Below, piece by piece: positions 51,104-58,561 of a stretch of 64,000 bases of DNA (the stretch's first letter is position 1; each line of letters starts with the position of its first letter). Location of the stretch: the NCBI GenBank assembly GCA_965249175.1, contig OZ252227.1, forward strand, positions 5,084,001 to 5,148,000, given 5' to 3'. Source of the stretch: CAZYFH01 sp965249175. Lineage in GTDB: Bacteria; Acidobacteriota; Vicinamibacteria; Vicinamibacterales; UBA8438. The notes under the pieces were generated by a model that ran no database searches, was not told the DNA's origin, and saw nothing but the letters and a program-made list of their open reading frames with translations. The position numbers were made by a program, and so were the translations under genes.

Positions 51104-52510
51104 CTAGCAGCCCGTGGTGAAAACGCCCTTTCGTAGGTCGAGGGGCATGTGTTCGTGACACCGTGTCATAAGGTCGAGAAACGACGAGTGCGGCAGATCT
51201 TGCGCATCTCGCGCCCACGCGGGCGATACGAGGGTCCAGAGGCGGCCAAGATCAGCGATCAAGGCCTCGAAGACGGCGACCGCGCGGCCTTGGAGGCTCC
51301 GCGGCGTGCCGACGCCCGTCAGCTGCCGCATGAGGAGCCCAAGATTGAACCCGCAGACGTGCACAAGCACGCGCTTGAGGATGTTGGGATGCCCACGCAG
51401 ATGCACCCGGCGCAGCCGCCCGGTCTCGTAGAGATGCGCGTTGGGGCGTTCGAGCAACTCGCCCCGCCGTCGCAGCAGCCGTTGCCCACGCGTGCCCCGA
51501 ATGCGCCGACGGTTCGCGTACACGGCGTCGCGCGCCGCCGCCTTGCCTGTCCAGTTGCGTCGCCCGCGGTCCGGCTCCGAAACATAACTGCGCACGCCGA
51601 GCGCGGCGAACGCCACCATCGTCTCGTTACTGTGATACCCCTTGTCCCCGACGACCTCGGCGATACCGGCGCCGGCCGGCAGGACGGCTTCGACGTGGTC
51701 GGCCGCCGTGATCAGGGTCTCGACCATCGTCGTCGTATCGCCGTCGTCGGCATCCTGCACGGTGACGCCGACGATGGCCCCCGTCTCCAGGTCCACCGCA
51801 TGCTCCGCGGTGTGCGCCAAGTGCGTGCGCCCGTCCTTCAGCTTCGTGATCTTCGCGTCCGGATCCTGCGGATGCGTCCAGTCGTCGTTGGAGCCTTTCT
51901 TCTTCCGTTTCCGGTCGAACCGGGCCAGCTCAGCGCGGGTCGGCGTGACGATGCCGGACGCCTCGGCCAGCCCGGTCAGAAACGCCTCGTAGCCTTCGCC
52001 CGTGTCCCGGCGCACGATACTCCGCAATGCGGCGTTCGCTTCCAACGTCGTGGCATCGATGCCGAGGGTCCGCCCGGTCACGAGCTGGGCGTCGGCCAGT
52101 TGCTGCAGCACCCACGTGAACACCGCTTGATGGGTCTCGACGTCGATCAGGCGCCGGGTGCGCGACAGCGTCGAGTGATCCGGCGGCGCCTCGTGCAGCT
52201 CGAGGTCCAGAAACTGCCGGATGCTCAGCGAATCGGCCGCCCGCCACGCGATCGCCCGCTCCGAGTCCAGCCCTTCGAAGTAGCCGAGCATCAGCAGCCG
52301 GAAGTACCGCCCCGGCGCCAGACTCGGACGACCGACGCCGTCCGCGTAGAACGGCGCGCATTGCGCCTCGACGAACGCGTCGAAGCCCGTGTCATCGAGG
52401 ATCCGATTCAATCGCTGATAGAACGGATGCGCCGCACTGCGAGGCAGGTCGCTGGTGGGAACCCACATCGATGCTTGCCGCGCCCGGCGTCGTCGTTTGC
52501 CCATCGCCAT
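51104..52510 (-). CDS. IS1182-like transposase (copy 3)
   Basis: 468 residues, identical to copy 2 up to its natural end GVFTTGC. The TAG stop (51104-51106 on the minus strand) comes from the CTAG target duplication, as in copy 1. DDE candidates are in GIDATTLEANA, VVGDKGYHSNE and LLERPNAHL. Intact and probably active, given its identity with copy 2. Confidence 0.94.
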   Translation of the reverse strand: MAMGKRRRRARQASMWVPTSDLPRSAAHPFYQRLNRILDDTGFDAFVEAQCAPFYADGVGRPSLAPGRYFRLLMLGYFEGLDSERAIAWRAADSLSIRQFLDLELHEAPPDHSTLSRTRRLIDVETHQAVFTWVLQQLADAQLVTGRTLGIDATTLEANAALRSIVRRDTGEGYEAFLTGLAEASGIVTPTRAELARFDRKRKKKGSNDDWTHPQDPDAKITKLKDGRTHLAHTAEHAVDLETGAIVGVTVQDADDGDTTTMVETLITAADHVEAVLPAGAGIAEVVGDKGYHSNETMVAFAALGVRSYVSEPDRGRRNWTGKAAARDAVYANRRRIRGTRGQRLLRRRGELLERPNAHLYETGRLRRVHLRGHPNILKRVLVHVCGFNLGLLMRQLTGVGTPRSLQGRAVAVFEALIADLGRLWTLVSPAWARDAQDLPHSSFLDLMTRCHEHMPLDLRKGVFTTGC

Positions 52511-52575
52511 GCGCGACAGTGTAGTACGCGGGATCGATCGTGTCGATCCCTAATAGGGACTTTCACCACGGGCTG
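51108..52575 (-). mobile_element. IS1182-like element, copy 3
   Basis: 1468 bp, apparently base-for-base identical to copy 2 at 29405-30872. CTAG target duplications are exact (51104-51107 and 52576-52579), and their removal restores the IS256 transposase, which proves the 4-bp duplication. A recent insertion. Confidence 0.96.
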
Positions 52576-53265
52576 CTAGCGCGATGACCATCGTCGCGTC
52601 AGCGAACGTCTTGCCGTCCAGGAACACGGCCACCACGTCCTCATCGGATAGGTCCCGCTCCTGGAACGCCCGTAGCTGCGCCGCGCTGGCCTGGATGAAC
52701 CCCCGGGACACCGTCGAACTCGACAGCCCGATCGCCCCGGGAATCGCCGCCGCGGCCGCCGCGTAGTTGCGGCACGAGATCCCGTAGAGCACCCGTCGCA
52801 GCAGCGCGTCGTCCACCTCGCGGTCGTCATGCAACGCCGCATACGACCGCAGCGGAATCTCGCTCCCTGCGAGGCGACGAATCCGGGGCACGCGAATCGG
52901 CACGCGCTGCCCCGCGAGACCCACCGTCCCAGGGTTACTGCCGTGACGGCGTCCACCGACCGACGCGTCCTTCCGGACGTAGCGCTCGCTCGCCAGCGCC
53001 GTCACCTCCTGGTCGAGCAACTCCTGCACATGCATCAGGCCCAGGGGAACCAGCGAGCGGATCAGCTCCACCTTCGCGTCCAGCTCCAGATCCGCGTAGG
53101 CCTCGCGGTGAATGATGTTGACCGAGCCCAGCTTGCGAACTTTCTTGCGCTTCCTGACAGCACGTAGGACACTCATCGTGGCTCCTCTCTCTCGTGGGGT
53201 GATGTCCGTCTTTTGCAACGTCATCACACCACAGGGTCTGGAGCCGTTTCAATTTTCAACTAAGA

Positions 53266-53450
53266 TTAGCTCACCCTCCTGCTGGTGGGCTATCGCCTAT
53301 GCGGCGGTCAAAGCACACACGTGCCTTTAGCAGTACTTTTTCGGAACGTGTCGCCAGCCAGAGGGCTACACCCGCAGCAAGAATGGTTCCGAGAGCGGCC
53401 GCCCAACTACCTGTGGCCATGGCGATTTGAATCCATTGGTCAAATGACAT
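53266..53450 (-). pseudogene. N-terminal part of the gene split by IS256
   Basis: From ATG 53450 the minus strand reads MSFDQWIQIAMATGSWAAAL and GTILAAGVALWLATRSEKVL (one membrane helix), then KARVCFDRRIGDSP before running out near the IS256 end. This is the usual start of small membrane-anchored proteins whose outer part resembles the fragment at 49975-50390. The junction residues (GDSPPA here, LDSPAE there) partly overlap. Confidence 0.6.
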
Positions 53451-53735
53451 TTAGGTTGTCTCCAAGGCCGCCGCACCTTGCCGCTAATCGGCACCCACAG
53501 AACCACGGGCGCGGCCAAGCCCCATGATAAAGATTCCAAACTTTTGAGCGGTGATCAAGTCCTTCTACAGCGTCTCGTCGAGTAACTCCAGGCCCCAGGA
53601 GCAACCGAACGCGAGCCGGGCACCCTTTTCCTACCACCCAGCGCGGCGAACAGAGGGGCGCTGTGAACCAGCGGACAAATTGCCCTAGGGCAATCTGCCC
53701 TTGTCGACGCGGTTGCGATTGTCCATGCTGGCGGT
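53451..53735. other. intergenic stretch before the head-protease gene
   Basis: No gene is recognised. It contains a perfect 16-bp palindrome ATTGCCCTAGGGCAAT (53679-53694) 41 bp before the protease start. The palindrome could be an operator, or simply a vacant CTAG target of the IS1182-like element. Confidence 0.5.
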
Positions 53736-54500
53736 ATGGATCTTCGCGCCCTCGTGGAGGCGCGCGCCGCCGCCTATCGCGCGATTCAGGCCCGCGCGGG
53801 CGTGTCGCTGCGCTGCCTCGATCCCGAGGCGTCCGAGGCCCCCCCGATCACAGCGCTCACCACCGACGGTGACGACGTGCGCGCCCTGACGGTGCGTGTC
53901 CAGGGGCCGCTCGATGACTGGTTTGGGTTCGACGTCCGGGCGCTCATCAGCGACTTGGACGAGGCCGATCCCCAGTCCATTCACCTGCTCATCGAATCAC
54001 CGGGCGGCTTTCTCTCCGACGGCTTAGCACTCTACAACGACTTGCGCGCGCGGGCGCGGAGCGGCGTGACGGTCACGGCGGAGGCCCGCGGCGTGGTGGC
54101 CTCGGCGGCCGTCTTGCCCTTCCTCGCGGCCGAGACCCGCACGATGACCACGGGCACGGAACTGATGGTGCATAACCCGTGGTCACTGCTCCTGCTGGCA
54201 GGCCCCGCGGACGACATTGAGGACACCGTGACGAAGGTTGTCGCCGGACTTCGCTCGGCGGAAAAGACGTATCGGGATGTGCTGGTGGAGCGCACGGGCG
54301 CCTCACGCCAGCAGGTGACGGCGTGGCTCAAAGATGAGACGTGGTTCGCGCCGGAGGAGGCCGTCGACGGCGGGTTCGCCACGGCGGTGATGGAGGACAC
54401 GGCGGCGGCAGCGACCGCCCAGGATGTACACGCGCGGGCCGTGGCTCGGCGCGTGTTGGCCAGTTGGCGGCTCAAGGCCCAACAGGAGGCAGCAGCATGA
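53736..54500 (+). CDS. ClpP-type head maturation protease
   Basis: 254 residues of the S14/ClpP superfamily, used by many phages to cut the capsid scaffold. The fold is seen in SIHLLIESPGGFLSDGLALY (oxyanion Gly-Gly), the catalytic Ser in ARGVVASAAVLPFLAA, and the His in ELMVHNPWSLLLLAG. DETWFAPEEAVDGGFATAVM is the typical C-terminal Asp region. ATG 53736 starts the module after the IS insert, in the normal portal-protease-capsid order. It overlaps the capsid gene by 4 bases. Confidence 0.92.
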   Translation: MDLRALVEARAAAYRAIQARAGVSLRCLDPEASEAPPITALTTDGDDVRALTVRVQGPLDDWFGFDVRALISDLDEADPQSIHLLIESPGGFLSDGLALYNDLRARARSGVTVTAEARGVVASAAVLPFLAAETRTMTTGTELMVHNPWSLLLLAGPADDIEDTVTKVVAGLRSAEKTYRDVLVERTGASRQQVTAWLKDETWFAPEEAVDGGFATAVMEDTAAAATAQDVHARAVARRVLASWRLKAQQEAAA

Positions 54501-55891
54501 CTCAGCCCATGAAACCCTTCGCCTCGGTGGACGAGACGAAGCGGAAGGACACCTTTACCGCGTGGCGTGGCAAGCCCGCCGCGGCGATCACGACGAAGCG
54601 GGACGAGGTCGAGCGCGCGATGAAAACCGCGTTCGAGCAGGCCGGCGACGATCTCGATCTCGCCAAGGTCACCGCCGTCGGCGACGGGAAGAGCCTGGCC
54701 GAGACGTGCGAGGCGCTGATTGGCGTCCACTCGGAGCTCTCGGGGCTCGAAGACGCGCTCACGGAGCGGACCGAGCTGGATCGCGTGGCCCAGGACATCC
54801 GGGCCGGCAATCGCGGCGGCGGCGTCGGCACGGCCGGCCCGGAGGCGGTGCAGCTCGTCCGACCGGCGCCGCGGGTGCGGCTCGCGGATCTGATTCGCGC
54901 GGACTTCAAGGCACACGGCGATCTCCCCCCGCTCGGCTCGGCGGCGTTCGCGAGTCAGATGGCGAGCCTCCCGCTCAAGAGCACCCTCTCGGTGCGGGAC
55001 GACGCGATCCTGGCGACGCTGTTCAAGACCGACGCGGGCTGGGCGCCGGAGTCGGTACGCGATCCGGGCTACGTGCCCTCGCGCCGGCATCCGATCCAGT
55101 TCGTCGACATCCTGCCGCGGAGCTCCACCACCCAGGAACTCGTGCGCTACATGGAAGAGACGACCTACACGAACGCCGCGGCCGGGGTGGCCGAGGGGGC
55201 GGCGGCGCCGGAGTCGACGCTCGCGCTGACGCAGAAAGAAACCGCGGTCCGCAAGATCGCCACCCACATCCCGGTCACCCGCGAGGAGATGGAGGACGAG
55301 CCGCAAGTCGAAAGCTATCTGAACGACACGCTGCCCTTCATGGTGCGCCAGGCGGTCGACCTCGCGACGTTGAAGGGCGACGGGACGGCACCGAACCTCC
55401 GTGGCCTGCTCCAGGTGACGGGGATTCAGGACATCGACTGGACGACGACGGGCACGGGAACCAACGTGGTGCGCTCGAAACCGCTCAACGTCCTGCGGAA
55501 GGCGAAGACGCTGATCCGGTTTACCGGTCGGTCGATGGCGACGCACTACGTGCTCAACCCGAGCGTGTGGGATGACATCGTGCTCGCCGAGTCGAGCGCG
55601 GGCGGCTACTACTACGGCTCGCCGCAGAACGACTTTACGGAGCGCGTCTGGGGGCTCCCGGTGGTGCTCTCCGATCATCTGGTCGGCACGACGACGTCGG
55701 GTCATGTGAACGGGCTCATCGGGGACTTCTCGCCCATGTGGATTCAGCTGCGCCTGCGACGCGAGCTGGAAACCGAGTGGGGCTACATCAACGACGACTG
55801 GGCGAAGGAGATCATGCGGATCAAGGCCAGCATCCGCCTGGCGCTGGTCGTCAAGCGGCCGCAAGCCTTCGCCACGATCTCGATGCCGTAG
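54497..55891 (+). CDS. major capsid protein (HK97 fold)
   Basis: 464 residues. The N-terminal about 150 form a charged helical scaffold-like region (KRDEVERAMKTAFEQAGDDL) likely removed by the ClpP-type protease. The shell domain reads SVRDDAILATLFKTDAGWAP, ETAVRKIATHIPVTREEMED, LNDTLPFMVRQAVDLATLKG and ATHYVLNPSVWDDIVLAESS. It ends with an A-domain-like strand (ASIRLALVVKRPQAFATISM). Confidence 0.95.
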   Translation: MTQPMKPFASVDETKRKDTFTAWRGKPAAAITTKRDEVERAMKTAFEQAGDDLDLAKVTAVGDGKSLAETCEALIGVHSELSGLEDALTERTELDRVAQDIRAGNRGGGVGTAGPEAVQLVRPAPRVRLADLIRADFKAHGDLPPLGSAAFASQMASLPLKSTLSVRDDAILATLFKTDAGWAPESVRDPGYVPSRRHPIQFVDILPRSSTTQELVRYMEETTYTNAAAGVAEGAAAPESTLALTQKETAVRKIATHIPVTREEMEDEPQVESYLNDTLPFMVRQAVDLATLKGDGTAPNLRGLLQVTGIQDIDWTTTGTGTNVVRSKPLNVLRKAKTLIRFTGRSMATHYVLNPSVWDDIVLAESSAGGYYYGSPQNDFTERVWGLPVVLSDHLVGTTTSGHVNGLIGDFSPMWIQLRLRRELETEWGYINDDWAKEIMRIKASIRLALVVKRPQAFATISMP

Positions 55892-55900
55892 GCCCGGCCC

Positions 55901-56578
55901 ATGGCGACGACGGCGCTCGAGGTCGTGCCGCTCCTGGCCATGCGGCGCGAGCTGCGGATCGAGGGAGAGACCAACCCCGACGACGACGCCCGGCTGATCG
56001 GGCAGATCGGCGCGGCGGTCTCGGACGTGAGTCTCGACGCCAGCGCGCCGCTGGTCGAGCAGGACGAGACGATCGAGGCAGCGGTCCCGTACCACGATCA
56101 CCCGGTGGCCTTCACCGCCACGGTCGTCCGCGCGGTCACGAAGGTGCGCTATTGGACGCCGGGGGCTGCGCTCCGTGACGAGCCTGACGGCACGATTGCG
56201 GACACGGTCCTCGGACGGCTGTGGTCGGACTGGCCCGCCACGCGCCGCAACCGGCTGTATCCGCCCGTGGGCGGCTGGGTGCCGGTGTTGGCGGGGTCGA
56301 GGCTCTGGCTCGACGTCACCCGCGGCGTGCCGTTTCCCGCGTGGGTGGACTGGCCGGGCGCCCCCCCCGCGGCCGACGCGGTAGAGACGGCTCAGAGCGC
56401 CTACGCCGCAGCCTACGCCGCCTACGCGGCAGCCGTCTCGTCGCCGCTCCACGGGTTGCGGCAGGCCGTGATCCTGCGGGTGCGCGAGCACTACAACGGC
56501 GACGAGCGCCGCGCGGGCTCGATGCGCAACGCCTACGACGCCTTGATCGACCGCTGGAGGCGGTACGACCGTGGCTGA
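55901..56578 (+). CDS. head-tail connector (gp6-like)
   Basis: 225 residues. The N-terminus, LEVVPLLAMRRELRIEGETN and PDDDARLIGQIGAAVSDVSL, is the four-helix connector start. A middle insertion (GGWVPVLAGSRLWLDVTRGV) and an alanine repeat (AAAYAAYAAAVSSP) make it longer than usual. It joins the portal to the head-closure protein. Confidence 0.75.
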   Translation: MATTALEVVPLLAMRRELRIEGETNPDDDARLIGQIGAAVSDVSLDASAPLVEQDETIEAAVPYHDHPVAFTATVVRAVTKVRYWTPGAALRDEPDGTIADTVLGRLWSDWPATRRNRLYPPVGGWVPVLAGSRLWLDVTRGVPFPAWVDWPGAPPAADAVETAQSAYAAAYAAYAAAVSSPLHGLRQAVILRVREHYNGDERRAGSMRNAYDALIDRWRRYDRG

Positions 56579-56918
56579 GCTGACGTTGACGGACGTGGCG
56601 TTCGGAGTCGGGCTGCTGACGGCCGTCGTCGGCTTCTATGCGCGGTTCATCCGGCCCTCGGTGGTCTCGACGCTCACCTGGCGCAAGGACATAGAGAGCC
56701 AGGTCCGTGAGCAGCGCAAAGACTTCGAATCCAAGACGCGCGAGATCGAGCAGCGGATGGAGCGCATCATCCGGGAGTTGGAGCGGCGCTTCGAGCGCCA
56801 CAGCGCGGCCGACGCGGAGCTGCTGGCCGCCGTGAAATCGATGGGTAAGGACCTCAGCGAGATCAAGACGCAGGTCGCGGTACTCGAAGAGCGGTCGCAG
56901 CGGTGGAGCACGTCGTAG
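56571..56918 (+). CDS. membrane-anchored coiled-coil protein
   Basis: 115 residues from GTG 56571, overlapping the connector gene. One N-terminal membrane helix (TDVAFGVGLLTAVVGFYARF) and a long coiled coil (IEQRMERIIRELERRFERHS). The design is like small phage inner-membrane proteins near lysis or tail genes; role unknown. Confidence 0.6.
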   Translation: MAELTLTDVAFGVGLLTAVVGFYARFIRPSVVSTLTWRKDIESQVREQRKDFESKTREIEQRMERIIRELERRFERHSAADAELLAAVKSMGKDLSEIKTQVAVLEERSQRWSTS

Positions 56919-57239
56919 ATGCCTGAGGGGAATCGCCAGATCGAGTTGCAGCGCGAGGACCCGCCAACGCTGGACGAGATCGGCCGGCCGCAGGTACCAA
57001 CGTGGACGACGTACGCGACACCCTGGGCGCGCGTGACGCAGCCCCGCGGCCAGGAGTTTTTCACGAACGCCAACCAGGTACAGGGCCGGCAACCGGCCGT
57101 GTTCCGGTTCCGCTACGTGGCGGGGATCAAGGTCACCCACCGGGTGCGGTGGAACGAACGCCCCTATGACATTCACGCCGTGGTCGATGAGGGCGGGGAT
57201 CACCGCTGGGTGGAACTGCACACGTCGGCGGCGGTGTAG
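56919..57239 (+). CDS. head-closure protein (SPP1 gp16-like head-tail adaptor)
   Basis: 106 residues: QIELQREDPPTLDEIGRPQV, TWTTYATPWARVTQPRGQEF and FRFRYVAGIKVTHRVRWNER with PYDIHAVVDEGGDHRWVELH. This is the small beta-barrel adaptor family. A related protein lies in the second head module (62454-62765). Confidence 0.9.
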   Translation: MPEGNRQIELQREDPPTLDEIGRPQVPTWTTYATPWARVTQPRGQEFFTNANQVQGRQPAVFRFRYVAGIKVTHRVRWNERPYDIHAVVDEGGDHRWVELHTSAAV

Positions 57240-57247
57240 GGATAACG

Positions 57248-57676
57248 ATGCAGGTGACCTTCAGCGGCGGGCGCGAACTGGAAGCGGCGCTGCGCGAGCT
57301 GGGCTCGCTGCGGCGGGTGAAGAGCGCACTGACGCGCTCGGCGAAACGGGCCTTACAGCCGATTGCCGAGGCGACACGTCAGCGCGTGCCGCGGGATACC
57401 GAGGCACTGGCGAAGGGCGTGGAGGTGCGGCGGCTCACGCGGCGTCAGGGCGGATCGGCGGACGCGGTGAGTCTCGGCGTGGTGTTCACGGGCCCGCACC
57501 GGACGCTGGCGCATCTCTACGAGTTCGGCTTTACGCAGCGGAATGGCCAGCCCTACCCCGCGCGGCCGTTTCTGCGGCCGGCGTGGGATGGCGGCCGGGA
57601 TCAGGCGCTCGCGGACTTCGGCGGTGCACTGTGGGCATTTCTGGCACGGGCGGCGAAGCGGGCACGGAGGCACTGA
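57248..57676 (+). CDS. HK97 gp10-family tail-completion protein
   Basis: 142 residues: GGRELEAALRELGSLRRVKS, LTRSAKRALQPIAEATRQRV and AHLYEFGFTQRNGQPYPARP with FLRPAWDGGRDQALADFGGA, the standard gp10-family pattern. It links head completion to tail assembly. Confidence 0.92.
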   Translation: MQVTFSGGRELEAALRELGSLRRVKSALTRSAKRALQPIAEATRQRVPRDTEALAKGVEVRRLTRRQGGSADAVSLGVVFTGPHRTLAHLYEFGFTQRNGQPYPARPFLRPAWDGGRDQALADFGGALWAFLARAAKRARRH

Positions 57677-58035
57677 TGGAACGACACCTGGACCTGATCC
57701 GCACGATTCTGCTGGAAACCGAGCGTAACCCGAGTCCCATGCAGCCTATCGAGATGCGGGCGCCGGGGTATGCACCGGACCAGATCGCCTACCACGTCCG
57801 CTTGCTCCATGAGGCGGGCTATCTCGATGCGATGGACCTGACCAGTCACAGCGGGTTCGTGTGGCAGCCGAAGACGCTGACCTGGCAGGGCCATGAGTTC
57901 CTGGACGCCGCGCGCAACACCCGCGTGTGGCAGCAGGTGCAGACGCGGCTCAAGGACCGGGGCCTGGACGCGCCGCTGAGCGTGATTCAACAGCTGGCCG
58001 TCCGCCTCACGGCCTCCATGCTCCTGGACGGGTGA
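57676..58035 (+). CDS. DUF2513-family protein
   Basis: 119 residues: MERHLDLIRTILLETERNPS, AYHVRLLHEAGYLDAMDLTS and LTWQGHEFLDAARNTRVWQQ, a winged-helix fold of the DUF2513 family. These are widespread in phages and integrative elements with unknown function. It is an unusual guest between gp10-like and DUF3168-like genes. Confidence 0.85.
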   Translation: MERHLDLIRTILLETERNPSPMQPIEMRAPGYAPDQIAYHVRLLHEAGYLDAMDLTSHSGFVWQPKTLTWQGHEFLDAARNTRVWQQVQTRLKDRGLDAPLSVIQQLAVRLTASMLLDG

Positions 58036-58262
58036 TGTCGAGACGACGGCACCACCGGGAGGCGAACGGCGGCGTGGAGTCGATGCTGGCGGCCGGGGCG
58101 CACATGGCGCTGAGTGGCTATGTCGCGGAACTGCGCGCGGCGGGCGACGCGCTCGACACGGCAGCCCACGCACTCCGCGCCGCTGGGTTCGGCTCTGAGG
58201 CGAGCCAGGCGATGCAGGCGGCGCTCCGGGCGCGGGACGCGGCGGGACTGGAGGGCGCGTGA
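58035..58262 (+). CDS. small hypothetical protein
   Basis: 75 residues from ATG 58035, overlapping both neighbours. MLAAGAHMALSGYVAELRAA and DALDTAAHALRAAGFGSEAS are alanine-rich helices. Function unknown. Confidence 0.5.
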   Translation: MSRRRHHREANGGVESMLAAGAHMALSGYVAELRAAGDALDTAAHALRAAGFGSEASQAMQAALRARDAAGLEGA

Positions 58263-58561
58263 CGCTGGAAGACGGGCTGTATGCGCACCTCGCGCAGGCG
58301 ACGGCGCCGGTGGGCTCGGCGCTCGCCGCCGTGCGCACCCAGCTGGCCGATGCCGATCCGCTGGTGATCCGACGGCTCTGGGCGATCCAGCTCGAGCAGG
58401 GAGTCGACCGCTGGCCGGCATTGACGTATCGCTCATTCTTGTCATGTAAGCGACTGGGAATAAAGGATTTCCTACACAACATAGTAGCCCACTCCCCGCA
58501 TTCCTACCTCATTCGTGGCGGGGTTCAGGGGACCCCTGAGCGGATTGCCCGTGTCGCGTAA
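58259..58561 (+). pseudogene. DUF3168-like tail-completion protein, C-terminus replaced
   Basis: The first about 62 residues (LEDGLYAHLAQATAPVGSAL and IRRLWAIQLEQGVDRWPALT YR) fit the DUF3168/gp17-like tail terminator that normally follows gp10. After LTYRS the reading leaves the family (FLSCKRLGIKDFLHN...) and stops at 58561 inside the next module. The gene is truncated at about 58440, exactly where the first head-tail module ends. Confidence 0.65.
58442..58514. other. junction between the two phage modules
   Basis: 73 bp, AT-richer than both sides, containing TGTAAGCGACTGGGAATAAA and ACACAACATAGTAGCCCACT. It could hold an attachment core of the second element: TGTAAG...ATAAAGG weakly resembles TGTAAGTTATTGATTCTAAA near the integrase at 23.4 kb (minus strand). 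The similarity is low and may be chance. Confidence 0.4.

Larger units (their letters stand above)
50424..53176 (-). pseudogene. IS256-family transposase, split and with an in-frame stop
   Basis: From ATG 53176 (with GAGGAG upstream) the Mutator-type transposase reads LELDAKVELIRSLVPLGLMH, DDALLRRVLYGISCRNYAAA and DEDVVAVFLDGKTFADATMV to MVIAL, where IS1182-like copy 3 enters. It resumes with GITLSGEKRFLGFVETDTEN, LVILDGGKGLRTAVRKAFRG and RCQWHKRENVVSYLAKHEQA. An in-frame TGA (50694-50696) follows DETLT, then HRLGVYGVLGRSLKTTNCLE completes the DDE set. Removing copy 3 and one CTAG restores the frame exactly. Confidence 0.92.
50391..53265 (-). mobile_element. IS256-type element, itself interrupted by IS1182-like copy 3
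   Basis: The ends match as inverted repeats: TCTTAGTTGAAACTCTCCAC at 50391 and, on the other strand, TCTTAGTTGAAAATTGAAAC from 53265 inward, both followed by ACGGCTCC. Without the 1472-bp inner insertion (1468-bp element plus one CTAG) the element would be about 1.4 kb, normal for IS256. No clear 8-9-bp target duplication is visible around it. Confidence 0.8.

Noticed and set aside
54032..56491. Minus-strand open frame of 819 codons
   Set aside because: It lies opposite the protease, capsid and connector genes, which have clear domains; the antisense product is Arg/His-rich without any motif.
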